This document shows positions 63,421 to 64,000 of a stretch of 64,000 bases of DNA, one piece after another. Numbering within the stretch: the stretch's first letter is position 1; each line of letters opens with the position of its first letter. The notes under the pieces are model-generated. The model ran no database searches and was not told where the DNA came from. It saw only the letters and a program-made list of their open reading frames with translations. The stretch spans positions 1,054,001 through 1,118,000 of the forward strand of contig NZ_CP017718.1 in assembly GCF_001854405.1 (NCBI RefSeq). The letters run 5' to 3'. Position numbers and translations under genes: made by a program. Origin of the DNA: Hyphomonas sp. Mor2 (GTDB taxonomy: Bacteria; Pseudomonadota; Alphaproteobacteria; Caulobacterales; Hyphomonadaceae).

Positions 63421-64000
63421 GTGAAGAATGTCTTGAATATCGAACACCTCAGGTCTCTCGCGAAGCGAAGGCTGCCAAAGCCAGTATTTGAATATATTGA
63501 TGGAGGCGCGGAGGACGAGGTGACGTTGAGACGAAATGTTTCAGCGTTTTCAAACTATGAGATTCTACCGAGCGTCCTACAAAAAGTGGATAAGATACAA
63601 ACGCGGACAGAAGTATTTGGCCGCGAGATTGCGATACCGCTTTTCCTGGGACCTACGGGTCTAAATCGGATGTTTGACGATGATGCGGAACTGGCCGTCG
63701 CCAAAGCCGCACAAAAGCACGGCTTGCTGTATTCTCTTTCCACCATGGGGACAACCACAATCGAAACCCTGGCGGAGAACTATTCAGGCCCTAAAGTGTT
63801 TCAGATATATATATTCAAAGACCGCGGATTGACGCGTGAATTTGTACAGCGATGTAAGGATAAAGGGTATGACGGTCTGACGCTGACCGTAGATACGCCG
63901 GTTGCAGGAAATCGAGAGCGGGATCACAAAAGTGGATTAAGCGTACCCCCAAAACTCAATCTGAAATCATTTATGTCATTCGCGATGCATCCGAGATGGT
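63421..64000 (+). CDS. FMN-dependent alpha-hydroxy-acid oxidase, paralogue 2 (3' end cut off)
   Basis: Starts at a GTG and runs off the window after 193 codons. VFEYIDGGAEDE, GPTGLNRMF, VFQIYIFKDRG and LTVDTPVAGNRERD match the oxidase at 23369 closely. The catalytic SNHGG motif lies beyond the window. Probably cotranscribed with the P450, suggesting sequential oxidation of one substrate. Confidence 0.88.
   Translation, partial: MKNVLNIEHLRSLAKRRLPKPVFEYIDGGAEDEVTLRRNVSAFSNYEILPSVLQKVDKIQTRTEVFGREIAIPLFLGPTGLNRMFDDDAELAVAKAAQKHGLLYSLSTMGTTTIETLAENYSGPKVFQIYIFKDRGLTREFVQRCKDKGYDGLTLTVDTPVAGNRERDHKSGLSVPPKLNLKSFMSFAMHPRW

Overview
The window looks like a chromosomal stretch of a heterotrophic, probably aquatic alphaproteobacterium. 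The gene mix (three outer-membrane TonB-dependent receptors, many lipoprotein serine hydrolases, PhyH, P450, TetR/MarR/LysR regulators, roughly half G+C by eye) resembles Hyphomonadaceae, Caulobacterales or Sphingomonadales. That placement is inferred from gene content only. No rRNA, tRNA, CRISPR, prophage or intact insertion sequence was seen. Nearly everything is catabolic or accessory.

Layout. 1-1.7 kb: 3'-truncated glycoside hydrolase and a small XRE regulator. 2.4-6.1 kb: minus-strand acyl-CoA ligase, SDR and DUF2817 peptidase, facing a frameshifted AraC gene. 7.7-24.5 kb: peptide and amino-acid region with lipoprotein hydrolases, DadA-like oxidase, ornithine-cyclodeaminase-like enzyme, two DUF819 permeases, M19 dipeptidase, M24 prolidase, a beta-lactamase-fold hydrolase and an FMN hydroxy-acid oxidase. 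Inside it a 1518-bp exact direct repeat (7765-9282 and 19884-21401) carries an alpha/beta-hydrolase gene. The second copy is fused in frame to a cyclophilin. 25-33.4 kb: two TonB receptors and two tandem serine hydrolases. 33.4-39.6 kb: MFS and LysR genes, then PhoD, a SnoaL-like lipoprotein and a divergent Nramp relative.

39.8-46.9 kb: one tightly packed operon of a tripartite tricarboxylate transporter (TctC and TctB fused in one polypeptide, then TctA), hppD, a VOC protein, a fumarylacetoacetase-like enzyme and scoAB. This is a homogentisate-type aromatic route without a homogentisate dioxygenase or maleylacetoacetate isomerase in view. 47-50.5 kb: a hydrolase, PhyH, a small membrane protein and TetR. 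52-60.5 kb: gamma-glutamyltransferase-like enzyme, TonB receptor, dimethylglycine/sarcosine dehydrogenase-like fusion protein, alpha/beta hydrolase and divergent TetR, with an 18-bp operator-like site repeated in two promoters. 60.5-64 kb: MarR-hydrolase operon divergent from a P450 and a second hydroxy-acid oxidase that runs off the end, with two phased palindromes between them.

The best candidates for something new are the TctC-TctB fusion operon, the hydrolase-cyclophilin fusion made by a recent duplication, and the receptor/GGT/N-methylglycine-oxidase regulon. None is proven by sequence alone.
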